Assembly (NCBI GenBank): GCA_003978465.1
Contig: QNZS01000045.1
Span: forward strand, 1-58,807
Length of the DNA: 58,807 nt
Source of the DNA: Sulfurimonas sp.
GTDB lineage: Bacteria; Campylobacterota; Campylobacteria; Campylobacterales; Sulfurimonadaceae
Direction of reading: 5' to 3'
The notes below the pieces were generated by a model. The model was not told where the DNA came from. It ran no database searches and saw only the letters and a list, made by a program, of their open reading frames with translations. Positions 44,761-53,228 of this stretch are shown here, piece after piece. Made by a program: the position numbers and the translations under genes. The stretch's first letter is position 1. Each line of letters opens with the position of its first letter.

Positions 44761-44915
44761 CTAATCTCGTAGAACATCATTAAGATTATTAAAACTATCT
44801 GCCTTACCTAAAATACATATCTTATCAAAACTATAACAAGTAATACATGTATAGACTTCTTGTAAAAAGTAAAAATACCTTAGTACTATAGTATGTTTAC
44901 TTGACTTTAAAAATC
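44761..44915 (-). pseudogene. Possible relic of a small cysteine-containing protein
   Basis: On the minus strand one frame runs without a start codon: YFYFLQEVYTCITCYSF, then DKICILGKADSFNNLND and VLRD and a TAG. The upstream limit is a TGA and no ATG, GTG or TTG is usable, so if real it has lost its 5' end. The CxxC followed by a third cysteine gives some protein-like character, but this could be chance. Confidence 0.25.
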
Positions 44916-44973
44916 TAATTCACTAATATTATATAAATTTAATAAATATATCTGAATGTATATTTATTTAGTG

Positions 44974-44979
44974 TAGAAT
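44974..44979 (+). promoter_or_regulatory. -10 box for the cysteine synthase gene
   Basis: TAGAAT lies about 22 bases before the ATG, after a T-rich stretch; AAGGAAAT follows as ribosome site. Confidence 0.4.
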
Positions 44980-45000
44980 GAATAAATAAGGAAATATATA

Positions 45001-45924
45001 ATGAATATAGCAAATAATATTACAGACTTAGTGGGTAACACACCTTTAATAAGACTAAATACTCCATCAGAGCTAAGTGGTGCTACAATTTTAGGTAAAT
45101 GTGAGTTTATGAATCCAACAAGTTCGGTTAAAGATAGAATTGGAATGAATATGATTCGTAGAGGTATAGAATCTGGTCTTATAAAAAAAGAAACTACGAT
45201 TATAGAACCAACAAGTGGAAACACGGGTATTGCTTTAGCAGCTAATTGTGCAGCACAAAACTTAAAACTTATCTTAACAATGCCAGAGTCTATGAGTATA
45301 GAGAGACGTAATCTACTTAAAGCATTAGGAGCTGAGTTAGTACTAACTCCAGCAAATAAAGGTATGACTGGTGCGATAGAGAAGGCGGATGAACTGCAAA
45401 AAGAGATAAAAAACTCTATAGTATTACAGCAGTTTGAAAATCAATCAAACCCTGAAGTACATGAACTCACAACTGGACCTGAACTTCTTAGAGATACTGA
45501 TAATAATATAGATATATTTGTAGCAGCAGTTGGAACAGGTGGTACACTTACTGGATGTTCACATATATTAAAAGCTGCAATCCCTAACATCATTGTAGTG
45601 GCAGTTGAACCAACTGATTCTGCGGTTCTCTCCGGTGAGTCACCTGGTCCACATAAAATACAAGGTATTGGTGCTGGATTTACTCCTAAAAACTTAGATA
45701 CTAATGCATATAGTGAAGTTATTAAAGTAAGTAATGAAGATGCAATAGCAACTGCAAAAATGTTAGCAAAAAAAGAGGGACTTCTTGTAGGTATCTCAGC
45801 TGGAGCTAATGTATGGGCTACTATGCAAATTGCATCTCGTCCAGAATTTAAAGGAAAAACACTTGTAACTATCCTTTGTGATACTGGTGAGCGTTACCTA
45901 AGTACAGACCTCTTTAGTGAGTAG
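45001..45924 (+). CDS. cysK: Cysteine synthase (O-acetylserine sulfhydrylase)
   Basis: The enzyme makes cysteine from O-acetylserine and sulfide with PLP. The 307-residue protein has the PLP lysine at residue 44 in PTSSVKDRIG, the substrate loop EPTSGNTGIALA near residue 70 and the phosphate-binding loop VGTGGTLTG near residue 178. The C-terminal region ends LCDTGERYLST, typical of the CysK/CysM family. I call CysK by length and ending, but CysM or a dual-function sulfhydrylase is possible. In a sulfur-oxidising cell it links sulfide to biosynthesis. It overlaps the next gene by 8 bases. Confidence 0.9.
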   Translation: MNIANNITDLVGNTPLIRLNTPSELSGATILGKCEFMNPTSSVKDRIGMNMIRRGIESGLIKKETTIIEPTSGNTGIALAANCAAQNLKLILTMPESMSIERRNLLKALGAELVLTPANKGMTGAIEKADELQKEIKNSIVLQQFENQSNPEVHELTTGPELLRDTDNNIDIFVAAVGTGGTLTGCSHILKAAIPNIIVVAVEPTDSAVLSGESPGPHKIQGIGAGFTPKNLDTNAYSEVIKVSNEDAIATAKMLAKKEGLLVGISAGANVWATMQIASRPEFKGKTLVTILCDTGERYLSTDLFSE

Positions 45925-46498
45925 AGTATTTCTTGAAACTATAAAAATTCTTGATGGAGTTGCTCTTCACTTAGAGTATCATCAAGAGCGTTTAAACACA
46001 GCCCTACAAACTTCAAATAGCTATAATCTTTATACACTGATTAATCCTCCTACTAATGCTCTATATCGATGTCGTATACTTTATGATGCAGCTGAGATAG
46101 AGATAGAATATTTACCATACACAAAGCATTATATACATACTCTAAAACTAGTTCTTAGTGATGCAATTATATATGATAAGAAGTATGTAAATAGAGATGA
46201 AATTAATAGGCTTTTTATGCAAAAAGAGCAATGTGATGATATTTTAATTATAAAAAAAGGGCTTGTATCTGATACAAGTATTGCTAATATTGCTTTTTAT
46301 GATGGCAAGTTGTGGTTCACACCAAAGGCAGCACTATTAAAGGGAACTTGTAGAACAAGGCTTTTATTAGAGGGAAAAATAATTGAAAAAGAAATAAGAG
46401 TAGAAGATATAAAAAAGTATAAAAAAATAGCACTTATGAATGCGATGATAGATTTTGATATAATTGCATCAGATAATATAGAGGAAATAATTTGTTAG
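45917..46498 (+). CDS. Aminotransferase class IV, PabC-like (4-amino-4-deoxychorismate lyase)
   Basis: This 193-residue protein belongs to PLP fold type IV enzymes. The likely PLP lysine is in YDKKYVNRDEINRLF, the cofactor glutamate region is replaced by DILIIKKGLVSDTSIANIAFYDG, and LKGTCRTRLLLEG near residue 145 matches the KGTTR-R motif of PabC. PabC makes p-aminobenzoate for folate. It is shorter than E. coli PabC (269), as in many short epsilon members. The GTG start overlaps cysK, and the stop overlaps the next start. Confidence 0.78.
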   Translation: MSRVFLETIKILDGVALHLEYHQERLNTALQTSNSYNLYTLINPPTNALYRCRILYDAAEIEIEYLPYTKHYIHTLKLVLSDAIIYDKKYVNRDEINRLFMQKEQCDDILIIKKGLVSDTSIANIAFYDGKLWFTPKAALLKGTCRTRLLLEGKIIEKEIRVEDIKKYKKIALMNAMIDFDIIASDNIEEIIC

Positions 46499-46959
46499 AA
46501 AATGTAATAGATGAGGCCAAATTTGCGAAAATCATGCAAAAAAATATTCAAGATGTGATTATTCATTTCTTTGAGAAAGAACAAAATTTTGGAATTCTTT
46601 GTAAAATTGAAGAAGTTCACTTTAACCCAACTCTTCCAGAGAGTATAAACTCTGAATTTAGACCATTAACACTATTCTTTTTAGCAGGGTATACATTTGA
46701 CACAGCTCGTATAGAAGATGATACTCTTATCTTTGAAGCTGGTTTTGGTAGTGATAACTATGGAAGTGTTGTAAGTATTCCACTACTGAGCATTATGCAG
46801 GTGATTATCGATGAAACACCAGTTCTTATAAACCTGTCGGTGTACAAAGAGTCAAAGGATAGTAAAAAAGAGTCACAAGAAAATAATGAGAAAGGAGTTG
46901 AAAACTCTATGGTATCATTTTTAAATAATCCAGAGAATTCAAAGTTTTTAAAAAAATAA
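46492..46959 (+). CDS. SspB-like protein of unknown function
   Basis: This 155-residue protein has a TTG start preceded by GAGGAAAT and overlaps the PabC-like stop. The core (residues about 50-118) resembles SspB, the adaptor that carries ssrA-tagged proteins to ClpXP: RIEDDTLIFEAGFGSDNY then GSVVSIPLLSIMQVI follows the SspB pattern D-D-x-[VL]-x-F-x-A-x-F-G ... V-S-[VI]-P-L-x-x-[VI]. As in SspB, a charged disordered linker (KESKDSKKESQENNEKG) follows and a short C-terminal tail rich in hydrophobic and basic residues (SKFLKK) ends it. The match is by pattern only; I would not name it sspB without a profile search. Confidence 0.55.
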   Translation: MLENVIDEAKFAKIMQKNIQDVIIHFFEKEQNFGILCKIEEVHFNPTLPESINSEFRPLTLFFLAGYTFDTARIEDDTLIFEAGFGSDNYGSVVSIPLLSIMQVIIDETPVLINLSVYKESKDSKKESQENNEKGVENSMVSFLNNPENSKFLKK

Positions 46960-46982
46960 AATCTATATATTAGATTTTATTT
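46954..46982. terminator. Bidirectional terminator between the SspB-like gene and the LysR gene
   Basis: AAATAAAATCTA - TATAT - TAGATTTTATTT is a perfect 12-pair stem, symmetrical in its A-run and T-run, and it overlaps the ends of both convergent genes. Confidence 0.7.
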
Positions 46983-47872
46983 AGTGAAAGAAGAAAGTTT
47001 ACAACATTGTCAAGAAATGCATCATTTTTTCTTTCTTTTAGGTAAGCGATATAGAGAGGTCTGTTTATCTTGTGGTTTTTTACTTTTGCTTCATAAAGTA
47101 AACCACTTGCTACTTCTGACTTTATAACATGGTGAGATATTATTGAAACTAAAGGTCTCTCTGTAGTTTTGTCAGCATGTAGAATAGCTTCTTTAACTGA
47201 AGTTGGACTAGCTAAAGTACCAAGAATATTAAGGGAAGATAGATCTACATCCATCTCCTCAAAGACTTCAGATGTAAGTTGACATGTATGTGACTTCTCA
47301 TCTCTACATACCCAGTCAAAAGAACTAAAATCGTCACCATGAAGACTCTTTTTAATTGGCTGGTTTGAGAATACAACAAGTTCATCTTCAATCCATTCTC
47401 TATAAATAATACCATCTTTAAAAATTGGTGACTCAATAAGTGCGACATCATTTTTTTTATTTTCTAAATCATCTATAATTCTTGAAGAGATATCTACATT
47501 TATAATAATTTCGTTATCAATACGTTTTTTAATCTCTCCAAGGTAATTTGGAAGTATATGATTACCTATTGAAAAAGATGAACCGATTATAAATGTAAAC
47601 TTTTTATTTATTATTTTAAGTAAATCTTTTTCACTATTTTGGATTGCTTTATTAAGTTTTGTTGCAATGCGAAAAAAGTCTTCTCCCTCTTTAGTTAGTG
47701 TGATACCATTCTTTTTTCTATCAACAATTTTTGTATCAAGATAATCTTCGATAAATTTGATCTGCTGTGTTACTGCAGGCTGTGATATTCCTAGTTTAGA
47801 GGATGCTTTGGAAAAACTTTTTTCTTTTACAACCATTAAAAAAGTTTGTATTTTAGCGAAATCTTTTAACAT
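46970..47872 (-). CDS. LysR-type transcriptional regulator
   Basis: This 300-residue protein has an N-terminal winged helix-turn-helix (KIQTFLMVVKEKSFSKASSKLGISQPAVTQQIKFIEDYLDTKIVDRKKNGITLT) and a C-terminal ligand-binding domain with the usual beta-alpha-beta lobe pattern. The effector and targets are unknown. It is divergent from uvrD, with a 117-base AT-rich region between them; a LysR protein may bind there, but I see no clear T-N11-A dyad. Its neighbour on the other side is the SspB-like gene, convergent. Confidence 0.93.
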   Translation of the reverse strand: MLKDFAKIQTFLMVVKEKSFSKASSKLGISQPAVTQQIKFIEDYLDTKIVDRKKNGITLTKEGEDFFRIATKLNKAIQNSEKDLLKIINKKFTFIIGSSFSIGNHILPNYLGEIKKRIDNEIIINVDISSRIIDDLENKKNDVALIESPIFKDGIIYREWIEDELVVFSNQPIKKSLHGDDFSSFDWVCRDEKSHTCQLTSEVFEEMDVDLSSLNILGTLASPTSVKEAILHADKTTERPLVSIISHHVIKSEVASGLLYEAKVKNHKINRPLYIAYLKERKNDAFLDNVVNFLLSLNKI

Positions 47873-47898
47873 AATAATTCCTATGAGTTTGTATTAGA

Positions 47899-47904
47899 AT
47901 TATA
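47899..47904 (-). promoter_or_regulatory. -10 box for the LysR gene
   Basis: The minus strand reads TATAAT about 27 bases before the LysR start codon. A second TATAAT on the same strand lies about 13 bases further upstream, so the exact site is uncertain. Confidence 0.45.
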
Positions 47905-47956
47905 ACAATTAATTATAATAAATGCAATACTTTTATAAAAATTTATTAAATTTAGC

Positions 47957-47962
47957 TATAAT
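47957..47962 (+). promoter_or_regulatory. -10 box for the uvrD-truB-csrA operon
   Basis: A perfect TATAAT in GCTATAATTAACAC lies about 37 bases before the helicase ATG. Confidence 0.55.
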
Positions 47963-47998
47963 TAACACAATTAAAATAATAAAATTATAGTGGTAATT

Positions 47999-50047
47999 AT
48001 GAAAAAAATATTTAATAGATTAAATGAATCACAAGCATCAGCGGTAAAACAAAGTGAAGGTCCTGTCCTTATCCTTGCAGGTGCTGGTAGTGGTAAAACA
48101 ACAACTATCATCTCCCGTTTGGCTTACTTAGTAGAAGTTTTAGGTATTCCAACTTCAAATACTTTAACACTAACTTTTACTAATAAAGCAGCAAAAGAAA
48201 TGAGAGAACGTGCTCTAGATATGATGGAAAATATTGCCTACCCACCTCTACTTTGTACATTCCATAAGTTTGGACTTCTTTTTTTAAAGTTCAATATTCA
48301 TCTGCTTAAACGTCAAAATAATTTCGTTGTTATAGATACAGATGATAAAAAGAAAATTATAAAAAAGATAAATACGGAACTCCCAACACCACTCATAGCA
48401 AGTGAAATATCGCGATATAAAAACTCGCTGCTTTCACCAGATGATGCATATAAACAAGCAGAACTTTTTAACTACAAACAGATTGCTGAAGTCTATAGAG
48501 AATATGAAAAACATTTACTTGAAAATAACCTTGTAGACTTTGATGATTTAATAGCATTAACATATAAGATTTTAGATGAGAACCCTGAACTAGCATCTGA
48601 AACTTCTAAAAAATATCAGTATATTATGATTGATGAGTATCAAGATACAAATGAATTACAGTTAAAACTCATACAAAAACTCTGTCTCGAGCATAATAAT
48701 ATATGTGTAGTTGGTGATGATGATCAGAGTATTTATGGTTGGCGTGGGGCACATATTCGTAATATTATAGAGTTTGATCAAGACTTTAAAGATGCAAAAG
48801 TTTTTAAACTTGAAGAAAATTACCGTTCACGCCTCCCTATCCTTAATGCTGCAAATGCACTTATTGAGCATAACCGTTCGCGTTTAGGAAAGAAACTTAT
48901 CGCTACTCGTGGTAATGGTGAAGATGTTACAGTTTTAAACTCTATGGATGAAAATGAAGAAGCACGTAAAATTTCAATCAACATTCAAAAACTACTAGAT
49001 AAGGGAATTGAGGCCAATGAGATAGCAGTCCTATACCGAGTAAACGTACTCTCTCGTTCAATAGAAGAGGGATTATACCGTGCAGGCATAGGATATAAAC
49101 TTGTTGGTGGTCAGCGTTTCTTTGACCGTGCAGAAGTAAAAGATCTTATCTCATATTTGCGTATTGTGACAAACCCACATGATGACTTTTCAATAAAGCG
49201 AGTAGTAAACAAACCTAAACGCGGACTAGGAAAAGCTAGTGTAGACAAGATAGAACTTGCAGCATATACAAATGAAACTTCAATATATGAGTATATTAAA
49301 AACTCTGATTTAAGTGTTTTAGTAGAGCTTGTTAAAAAGAAAAATGCAAATACACTTAAACAATTTGTACAAAACCTTGATGAAGTTGCTAGAGTGGCAA
49401 AAGAGTCTACTTATAAATTTATTGATGTGCTTGAAGATACTTTTCATCTAAAATATATTTATAAGGGTATGCAAGATGAGCAAGACAGAGTCCGAAATAT
49501 GGATGAGTTTTATGGACTTTTCCGTGACTTTATAAAAAAGTCTCCAGATGTTTCTTTAGATGAATTTTTAAATGAGTTAACATTACAAAGCGAGCAAGAC
49601 CAAGTAGAGGGTGAGTCAATCTATATGATGAGTATTCATGCCTCTAAAGGTCTAGAGTTTGAACATGTATTTATCATCGGTATGGAAGAGGGTTTTTTAC
49701 CACTTGTAGGTGAGGGTAGTGATTTAGAAGAGGAACGCCGTTTAGGTTATGTTGCTATGACAAGAGCAAAAGACTCTTTAACACTCTCACATGCAGGGAG
49801 TAGGTTTTATAAGGGTAGAAGAAGCGATTTGTCAAAGAGCCGCTTTTTTAATGAAGCAGGACTTTGTGAGGGCTCTTTAATAGTTAGTAAGAATACAGCC
49901 TTTAAAAAGGGAGACTTAGTGAGACATAAGGTCTTTGGAACAGGTCGTATTAATGGTGTGAGTCGTGCTGGTAAAGAGTTTAAGCTCAACATTAACTTTG
50001 CAGGAACACAGCGTGATATTTTAGCTTCATTTGTAGAAAGACTATAA
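47999..50047 (+). CDS. uvrD: UvrD/PcrA/Rep-family DNA helicase
   Basis: This superfamily I 3'-to-5' helicase of about 682 residues works in excision repair and in removing obstacles at forks. Motifs are complete: LAGAGSGKTTTII (motif I), LTFTNKAAKEM (Ia), MIDEYQDTNELQ (II), VVGDDDQSIYGWRGA (III), LEENYRS (IV), and MSIHASKGLEFEHVFIIG with RRLGYVAMTRAKD (V and VI). The C-terminal GDLVRHKVFGTGRINGV-like domain, seen in PcrA and UvrD, is present. A GTG three codons upstream is an alternative start. The exact ortholog, UvrD, PcrA or Rep, cannot be told apart by eye. Confidence 0.92.
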   Translation: MKKIFNRLNESQASAVKQSEGPVLILAGAGSGKTTTIISRLAYLVEVLGIPTSNTLTLTFTNKAAKEMRERALDMMENIAYPPLLCTFHKFGLLFLKFNIHLLKRQNNFVVIDTDDKKKIIKKINTELPTPLIASEISRYKNSLLSPDDAYKQAELFNYKQIAEVYREYEKHLLENNLVDFDDLIALTYKILDENPELASETSKKYQYIMIDEYQDTNELQLKLIQKLCLEHNNICVVGDDDQSIYGWRGAHIRNIIEFDQDFKDAKVFKLEENYRSRLPILNAANALIEHNRSRLGKKLIATRGNGEDVTVLNSMDENEEARKISINIQKLLDKGIEANEIAVLYRVNVLSRSIEEGLYRAGIGYKLVGGQRFFDRAEVKDLISYLRIVTNPHDDFSIKRVVNKPKRGLGKASVDKIELAAYTNETSIYEYIKNSDLSVLVELVKKKNANTLKQFVQNLDEVARVAKESTYKFIDVLEDTFHLKYIYKGMQDEQDRVRNMDEFYGLFRDFIKKSPDVSLDEFLNELTLQSEQDQVEGESIYMMSIHASKGLEFEHVFIIGMEEGFLPLVGEGSDLEEERRLGYVAMTRAKDSLTLSHAGSRFYKGRRSDLSKSRFFNEAGLCEGSLIVSKNTAFKKGDLVRHKVFGTGRINGVSRAGKEFKLNINFAGTQRDILASFVERL

Positions 50048-50048
50048 A

Positions 50049-50876
50049 ATGGGACTTAATCGTCTGTTTGTAGCCAATAAACCAAGCGGTATAGGTTCAA
50101 ATAAATTTCTCAATACTCTTAAGTACAAGTATAATGATAAAAAAGCAGGTTTTTCAGGAACGCTAGATCCCTTTGCTAAAGGAGTCTTACTTATAGGCTT
50201 TGGCTCGTATACAAAACTGTTTCGTTTTTTAAATAAAACCCCTAAAGTTTATAGAGCCACTTTATGGCTAGGTGCTAAAAGTGATTCATTAGATAGTGAA
50301 ATGATAGAAAGTGTTGATATATTAGATAGCATTAGTGAAGTAGAAGTAGTAAATGCTGTGAAGTCTTTAGAAGGAGAACTGGAATATGAGCCTCCAATAT
50401 TCTCTGCTAAACGAATAAATGGTAAACGAGCATATGATTTGGCTCGTGCAGGGATAGCATTCGAGTTAAACAAAATTAACTCTAGCATATATGAGACAAA
50501 GTTTATTCATTACTGCCATCCTTTTGTAACTTTTGAAGCTACAGTAAGTGAAGGAACATATATTCGCTCACTTGGTCGGATAATCTCTAATAGACTTGGT
50601 ATACAAAATGGTAGTCTGAGTGCCTTAGAAAGATTAAATGAGGGGCAATTTTTTTACGATAATGAAGAAGCTCTTGATATAAAGAAATCATTAAATATTC
50701 CTAAGAATGAGTATTTAGGTGATAAAGAAAACATTACTTTTGGTAGAGTGCTTTCTTTGGGTGATTTAAAGACTCAGGATGAGGGAACCTACTGGCTTGA
50801 TAATGGTGAAAATATTTCTATCATTACAGTAAAAAATGGTAAAGTAAAATATGAATTAGGGAGAATATGGTGTTAG
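50049..50876 (+). CDS. truB: tRNA pseudouridine(55) synthase TruB
   Basis: TruB makes pseudouridine 55 in the T-loop of tRNA. The 275-residue protein has the motif GFSGTLDPFAKGVLLIGFG with catalytic Asp40, YRATLWLGAKSDSLDSEM, and GTYIRSLGRII. Length is typical for the short TruB of this phylum. It starts 2 bases after the helicase and overlaps csrA by 7 bases. Confidence 0.95.
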   Translation: MGLNRLFVANKPSGIGSNKFLNTLKYKYNDKKAGFSGTLDPFAKGVLLIGFGSYTKLFRFLNKTPKVYRATLWLGAKSDSLDSEMIESVDILDSISEVEVVNAVKSLEGELEYEPPIFSAKRINGKRAYDLARAGIAFELNKINSSIYETKFIHYCHPFVTFEATVSEGTYIRSLGRIISNRLGIQNGSLSALERLNEGQFFYDNEEALDIKKSLNIPKNEYLGDKENITFGRVLSLGDLKTQDEGTYWLDNGENISIITVKNGKVKYELGRIWC

Positions 50877-51103
50877 TATTAGCAAGAAAACTTGATGAAT
50901 CGATAGTTATTAGTGATAATATAATAGTAAAAGTAGTCTCAATAGAAAATGGTGTAGTAAAACTCGGTATTGATGCTCCAGAAGAGATCTCTATTATGAG
51001 GAGTGAGTTATTAGAACAGGTAAAAGAACAAAATATAAGTGCTGCTGGAAAAATTGACCTGCACGAGTTAACTGAGTTAAGTAATATTTTAGGTAAAAAA
51101 TAG
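50870..51103 (+). CDS. csrA: Carbon storage regulator CsrA
   Basis: CsrA is an RNA-binding translational regulator of metabolism and, in Campylobacterota, of flagella genes. I choose GTG, giving MLVLARKLDESIVI of 77 residues, because canonical CsrA begins M-L-[IV]-L-[TA]-R-K and because GGGAG lies at a suitable distance; the ATG one codon upstream is only 3 bases from it. The RNA-binding patches LARK and, near residue 45, EISIMRSEL are present. The C-terminus is longer than in E. coli, as usual here. It overlaps the end of truB. Confidence 0.94.
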   Translation: MLVLARKLDESIVISDNIIVKVVSIENGVVKLGIDAPEEISIMRSELLEQVKEQNISAAGKIDLHELTELSNILGKK

Positions 51104-51108
51104 TTTTA

Positions 51109-51894
51109 ATGAAGCAGTATAAAGCCTTTGCTAAAGTAAATATTTTTTTAAAAATCACAGGTAAACGAGGTAATTATCATGAAATAATTTCGCGTTTTAT
51201 GAAAGTGAAAAATATGTATGATATTTTAGAATTTGTTCCAAAAGAAGAGATAGATGCAAAAGGAAATGAGTTTAAGATACTAGGTGAATTTTCTTGTAAG
51301 ACAGAACAAAATACTATATATAAAGCCTTCTTTGCACTAAAATCTGCTACAAACTCAGAGAAGCTGGAGCAATTGATGAATAAGTATGCTATTAAAGTTA
51401 CAAAGAGTATCCCTATGTTCGCTGGTCTTGGTGGTGGAAGTAGTGATGCTGCAACTTATCTTAAGATGTGTAACTCAGCTTTAGACTTGGGACTGAGTCG
51501 TCATGAGTTAGCTAGCATTGGGCTTAAAGTAGGTGCCGATGTACCTTTTTTTGTATATGGCTATGATAGTGCAAATGTTAGCGGTATAGGTGAAGTGGTA
51601 CAAGAGTATAAAGAAGAACTTTTAGATATAGAGACCTTTACACCTGCCATAGAGGTAAGTACACCTCATGTGTATAAGATTTATAGTGAGGATTTTTATA
51701 ATCCTATTGATGGTTTTAAAGTACAGGAGTTAAAAGAGACTCCTTCTAGGGATATACTGAAGAACATGAGTGCTTATGAGGCAAATGATTTGTTTAAACC
51801 AGCACTTCAAGAGTATAAAGAATTAAAAAATCATTTTAAAGCAGCACACTTTTTTAGTGGGAGTGGTAGTAGCTTTTTTAAAGTAGTAGACTAA
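51109..51894 (+). CDS. ispE: 4-Diphosphocytidyl-2-C-methyl-D-erythritol kinase
   Basis: IspE phosphorylates CDP-ME in the MEP isoprenoid pathway. The 261-residue GHMP kinase has an N-terminal AFAKVNIFLKITGKR, the ATP-binding glycine loop PMFAGLGGGSSDAATYL in the middle, VGADVPFFVYG and the C-terminal FSGSGSSFF. Length is a little shorter than usual. It lies five bases after csrA in a dense cluster. Confidence 0.93.
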   Translation: MKQYKAFAKVNIFLKITGKRGNYHEIISRFMKVKNMYDILEFVPKEEIDAKGNEFKILGEFSCKTEQNTIYKAFFALKSATNSEKLEQLMNKYAIKVTKSIPMFAGLGGGSSDAATYLKMCNSALDLGLSRHELASIGLKVGADVPFFVYGYDSANVSGIGEVVQEYKEELLDIETFTPAIEVSTPHVYKIYSEDFYNPIDGFKVQELKETPSRDILKNMSAYEANDLFKPALQEYKELKNHFKAAHFFSGSGSSFFKVVD

Positions 51895-51906
51895 GAGAGA
51901 AGAGAA

Positions 51907-52359
51907 ATGGGCGAAACAATAGCAAAAAATAAAAAAGCATATCATGACTATTTTATAGAAGAGAAGTTTGAAGCTGGATTAGTGTTAATGGGGAGTGAAG
52001 TAAAAGGTCTTAGGGCTCATCGTGTGAACTTAAAAGATAGTTTTATTAAGTTTGTAAAAGATGAACCTATACTTTTTAATGCACATATAGGAAGACTAGA
52101 AACTACTAATCATTACTATGGTCATGAAGAGAGAGGAAGTCGTAAACTACTACTACATAAAAAGCAGATAGAAAAGATGCTTAAAGCTGTAAACCGTGAT
52201 GGTTATACTATAGTGCCAATACAGCTCTACTTTAACGATAGAAATCTAGCTAAGATTCAAATAGGCATAGCAAAAGGAAAACAACTCCACGATAAACGCC
52301 AAGACCTAAAAGATAAAGATCAAAAACGCGATATTGCTCGTGCTATGAAAGAGTACTAA
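51907..52359 (+). CDS. smpB: SsrA-binding protein SmpB
   Basis: SmpB works with tmRNA to free stalled ribosomes. The 150-residue protein has [39 protein letters not shown], then [20 protein letters not shown], and a basic C-terminal tail ([27 protein letters not shown]), all typical. AGAGAGAAGAGAA precedes the ATG. It overlaps the next gene by one base. tmRNA itself is not in the window. Confidence 0.97.
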   Translation: MGETIAKNKKAYHDYFIEEKFEAGLVLMGSEVKGLRAHRVNLKDSFIKFVKDEPILFNAHIGRLETTNHYYGHEERGSRKLLLHKKQIEKMLKAVNRDGYTIVPIQLYFNDRNLAKIQIGIAKGKQLHDKRQDLKDKDQKRDIARAMKEY

Positions 52360-53225
52360 TGAAGTTTATCTTTGTGTACTTGACTTTGATTAATATTTTA
52401 ATGGCTCTAGAAGTTGAAGTGGCAAGCTGGAAAATTCCAAATGGGCAAACAGCACTTTTAGAGTTTAAAGAGACAAAAGGTTTGAAGTATAAAAGTGTAG
52501 AAGTCGGTAACAAAAGTTTTACTATCTTTAGTAAACCAAATGACAAAACAAGAAAGTATGTACTTATTCCCTTTTCATACTATGAAAAAATAGAAAATAA
52601 AACTCTTATCATCCATTACAAACAAGATAAAAAAGAACAGAGAGAGAGTTTACTTCTCAAAGTGATAAATGGAAAATATACTAAAGAAGAGATACATGTA
52701 GATAGTGCAAAGGTTAATCCTAGAAGCAAAGAGCTTAAAAAACGTATCTTAGAAGAATATAATGAAGCAATGAGAATTTACTCTACTGTCACAGCAAAGA
52801 GTTATATTTCAAAACCATTTATTTGGCCGCTCAACTCCAAGATAACAAGTTCTTTTGGAAAAGCAAGAGTTTATAATGGCTCGCATAAAGGCTATCATAG
52901 TGGTACAGATTTTCGTGCTGCTATAGGTACCCGTATTATTGCTGTAAATGATGCGAGAGTTGCTCTTGTGAAAAAGAGGTTTTACTCTGGTGGGACAGTT
53001 TTACTAAACCATGGTGAGGGGATATACACTTGTTACTTTCATATGAGTGTATTTAAGGTAAAAGAGGGACAGATGGTAAGACAAGGTGATGTTTTAGGAC
53101 TTTCAGGTCAAAGTGGTCGGGTTACAGGTCCTCATTTGCATTTTTCAGCTAGAATAAATACAGTACAGGTTGATCCCATACAACTTATTTCACTTTTAAA
53201 CAAAAATTTATTAACAGGAAACTAA
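52359..53225 (+). CDS. M23-family peptidoglycan peptidase
   Basis: This 288-residue exported protein has a signal peptide ([19 protein letters not shown]) and a C-terminal LytM/M23 zinc peptidase domain. Zinc ligands are visible: SHKGYHSGTDFRAAIGT (His and Asp), and GPHLHFSARI (His-x-His). The middle of the domain has GGTVLLNHGEGIYTCYFHMSVFKVKEGQMVRQGDVLGLSGQSGRVTG, as expected. It probably trims peptidoglycan cross-links, like the Csd/Pgp helical-shape proteins, but which role cannot be told. The first 130 residues are a family-specific domain. It starts in the smpB stop (TAATG). Confidence 0.85.
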   Translation: MKFIFVYLTLINILMALEVEVASWKIPNGQTALLEFKETKGLKYKSVEVGNKSFTIFSKPNDKTRKYVLIPFSYYEKIENKTLIIHYKQDKKEQRESLLLKVINGKYTKEEIHVDSAKVNPRSKELKKRILEEYNEAMRIYSTVTAKSYISKPFIWPLNSKITSSFGKARVYNGSHKGYHSGTDFRAAIGTRIIAVNDARVALVKKRFYSGGTVLLNHGEGIYTCYFHMSVFKVKEGQMVRQGDVLGLSGQSGRVTGPHLHFSARINTVQVDPIQLISLLNKNLLTGN

Positions 53226-53228
53226 AAT

